Shown: one piece after another, positions 63,018 to 64,000 of the stretch
Numbering within the stretch: position 1 is the stretch's first letter
How the letters are laid out: each line of letters begins with the position of its first letter
NCBI RefSeq assembly: GCF_014692515.1
Contig: NZ_JACOIK010000003.1
Span: 186,001 to 250,000 of the forward strand
Origin: Sphingobacterium micropteri
GTDB taxonomy: Bacteria > Bacteroidota > Bacteroidia > Sphingobacteriales > Sphingobacteriaceae
DNA: 64,000 bases
Direction of reading: 5' to 3'
The notes under the pieces: model-generated
Database searches by the model: none
The model's input: the letters and a program-made list of their open reading frames with translations, nothing else
What the model was told of the DNA's origin: nothing
Program-made: the position numbers and the translations under genes

Positions 63018-64000
63018 TTATAACGTCGGAATAACCGGTTTGATGCTGCCATCTTCGTTAAATTCCATTTTATCGATACACACCTCGCGGTGATAACCGG
63101 CCGCATCGCCCATTTTGATGCCATTCGGACGACTGAAACGGTGGTAAACGATGTACCATTCATCTTTGCCCGGAATCTGCAAAACAGAATTATGTCCAGG
63201 ACCATAAATACCCAGTTCGGGGTTTTTAGTCAGAATTAGGTTATTTTCCGGAACTTCGATCGGACCGGTAGGAGATTTGGATGTGCCGTATCGCACACGG
63301 TAATTTTCGCTGCGCGTATCGTCTTCTGACCATAAGAAATAGTACGTTCCGTTACGATAAAATACGTAGAAGCCTTCGCGGAATGTTTCGTCGGGTGTAA
63401 TGACTTTTGTGGTGTTTTCTTTAAGGGAGACCATATCATCATTCAATTCCGCAACTGCTCCGTAGCCATTCCCCCAATAGAGATAATACTTCCCACTTAC
63501 CGGATCTTGAAAAACATCGGGGTCAATTTCCTGACCGCCACGTACACCCTCCGGCTTTGTCGCCACAAGTGGTTTGCCAGAATCGGTAAATGGCCCGGTA
63601 GGGTGATCGGCAACGGCAACACCAACTTTTTGTGCTGCGGTGAAATAGTAATAATATTTGTATTTGTTTTTACCGACTTTCTTCTCGATGATGGCTGGAG
63701 CCCAAGCATTGCGGTTGCCCCAAGGTACTTGGGTTTTGAGATCGAGCATGGTTCCTTCTTCTTGCCAGTCTACCAGGTTGTCGGACGAAAAAACTTTAAA
63801 ATAATCGCCTGACCATCCCGTATATCCATCACTGGTAGGGTAGAGGTAATATTTACCCGTTTTTTCAGCATAAAGGATTTCGGGATCCGCATGATAACCC
63901 TCCAATACGGGGTTGTTTTGTTGCACCGCCTGAAAGTTCGCCGGTTTACCGTAGGTCGCCAACAGGTGCTGGTATTCTTTCCGGGTAATAGGGATCACGC
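63018..64000 (-). CDS. GH43-family glycosidase, 5' end cut by window edge
   Basis: The frame is open to the right edge. The first codon in view that could start (GTG at 63998) encodes no signal peptide, so the true start lies outside. About 327 residues are visible. Residues 28-320 form a complete GH43 propeller: catalytic base Asp in NPVLEGYHADPEIL, a second Asp in GGQEIDPDVFQDP, acid Glu in TFREGFYVFYRNGTYYF, and a late GHNSVLQIPGKDEW segment. The preceding residues (PITRKEYQHLLATYGKPANF) are not part of GH43 and suggest another domain upstream. It is cotranscribed with GH127. Arabinosidase or galactosidase activity is plausible; subfamily not assigned. Confidence 0.86.
   Translation of the reverse strand, partial: VIPITRKEYQHLLATYGKPANFQAVQQNNPVLEGYHADPEILYAEKTGKYYLYPTSDGYTGWSGDYFKVFSSDNLVDWQEEGTMLDLKTQVPWGNRNAWAPAIIEKKVGKNKYKYYYYFTAAQKVGVAVADHPTGPFTDSGKPLVATKPEGVRGGQEIDPDVFQDPVSGKYYLYWGNGYGAVAELNDDMVSLKENTTKVITPDETFREGFYVFYRNGTYYFLWSEDDTRSENYRVRYGTSKSPTGPIEVPENNLILTKNPELGIYGPGHNSVLQIPGKDEWYIVYHRFSRPNGIKMGDAAGYHREVCIDKMEFNEDGSIKPVIPTL

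Noticed and set aside
63996..63998. GTG at the right edge as start of the last GH43 gene
   Set aside because: No signal peptide follows, and the preceding bases leave the frame open, so the gene continues outside the window.
1..64000. CRISPR arrays, tRNA/rRNA genes, insertion sequences, integrases, prophage genes
   Set aside because: No regular direct repeats with spacers, no cloverleaf sequences recognised, and no transposase or integrase motif in any plausible frame.

Overview
The window comes from a Bacteroidota bacterium, most likely of the Sphingobacteriaceae (Sphingobacterium/Pedobacter type). The signs are four SusC/SusD pairs, three hybrid two-component systems (HTCS), SPII lipoproteins with short lipoboxes, promoters of the TTG–N17-22–TAnnTTTG type, and almost no Shine-Dalgarno sequences. 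The placement is by recognition of protein families; no search was run. Nearly everything here serves uptake and breakdown of plant glycans, with arabinose as the recurring sugar.

Region 1 (1-7.4 kb) is a D-xylose operon: a divergent LacI-type regulator (cut by the left edge, TTG start), xylulokinase, xylose isomerase and a sodium:solute symporter. A near-perfect LacI-type operator sits between regulator and kinase. The symporter and a convergent dipeptide epimerase share a 28-bp palindromic terminator; msrA follows. Region 2 (7.4-18.9 kb, plus strand) is a SusC/SusD pair followed by three GH51 alpha-L-arabinofuranosidases; the third carries an N-terminal piece of GH43-like propeller. Region 3 (18.9-34.9 kb) is a minus-strand cluster with two tandem SusC/SusD pairs bracketed by two GH16 lipoproteins, with a divergent HTCS at its head. 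The leading GH16 gene is interrupted by a frameshift at a T7 tract.

Region 4 (34.9-36.5 kb) is an accessory strip: a fibronectin-III-like protein of unknown role and a 934-bp gene-free island with degenerate repeats. Region 5 (36.5-64 kb) holds GH43, BNR_4 propeller, double GH43, GH2, a DUF3823-like lipoprotein, SusD, SusC, HTCS, a GH43_24-like enzyme, a PIN toxin/antitoxin pair, a third HTCS, GH127 and a GH43 cut by the right edge. From 41.6 kb to the right edge every gene is on the minus strand.

The combination GH16 + GH43_24-like + BNR_4 + GH2 + GH127 + GH43 resembles loci for type II arabinogalactan (beta-1,3-galactan backbone with arabinose, galactose and rhamnose/glucuronate caps). The GH51 cluster and the xylose operon would handle arabinofuranosyl side chains and pentoses. 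Substrate assignments are inferences from family membership. No RNA gene, CRISPR array, insertion sequence or prophage was seen, and no clearly new biological system. The best leads are the T7 frameshift, the repeat island, the decayed copy of the FnIII gene's 3' end, and the toxin-antitoxin pair inside the glycan locus.
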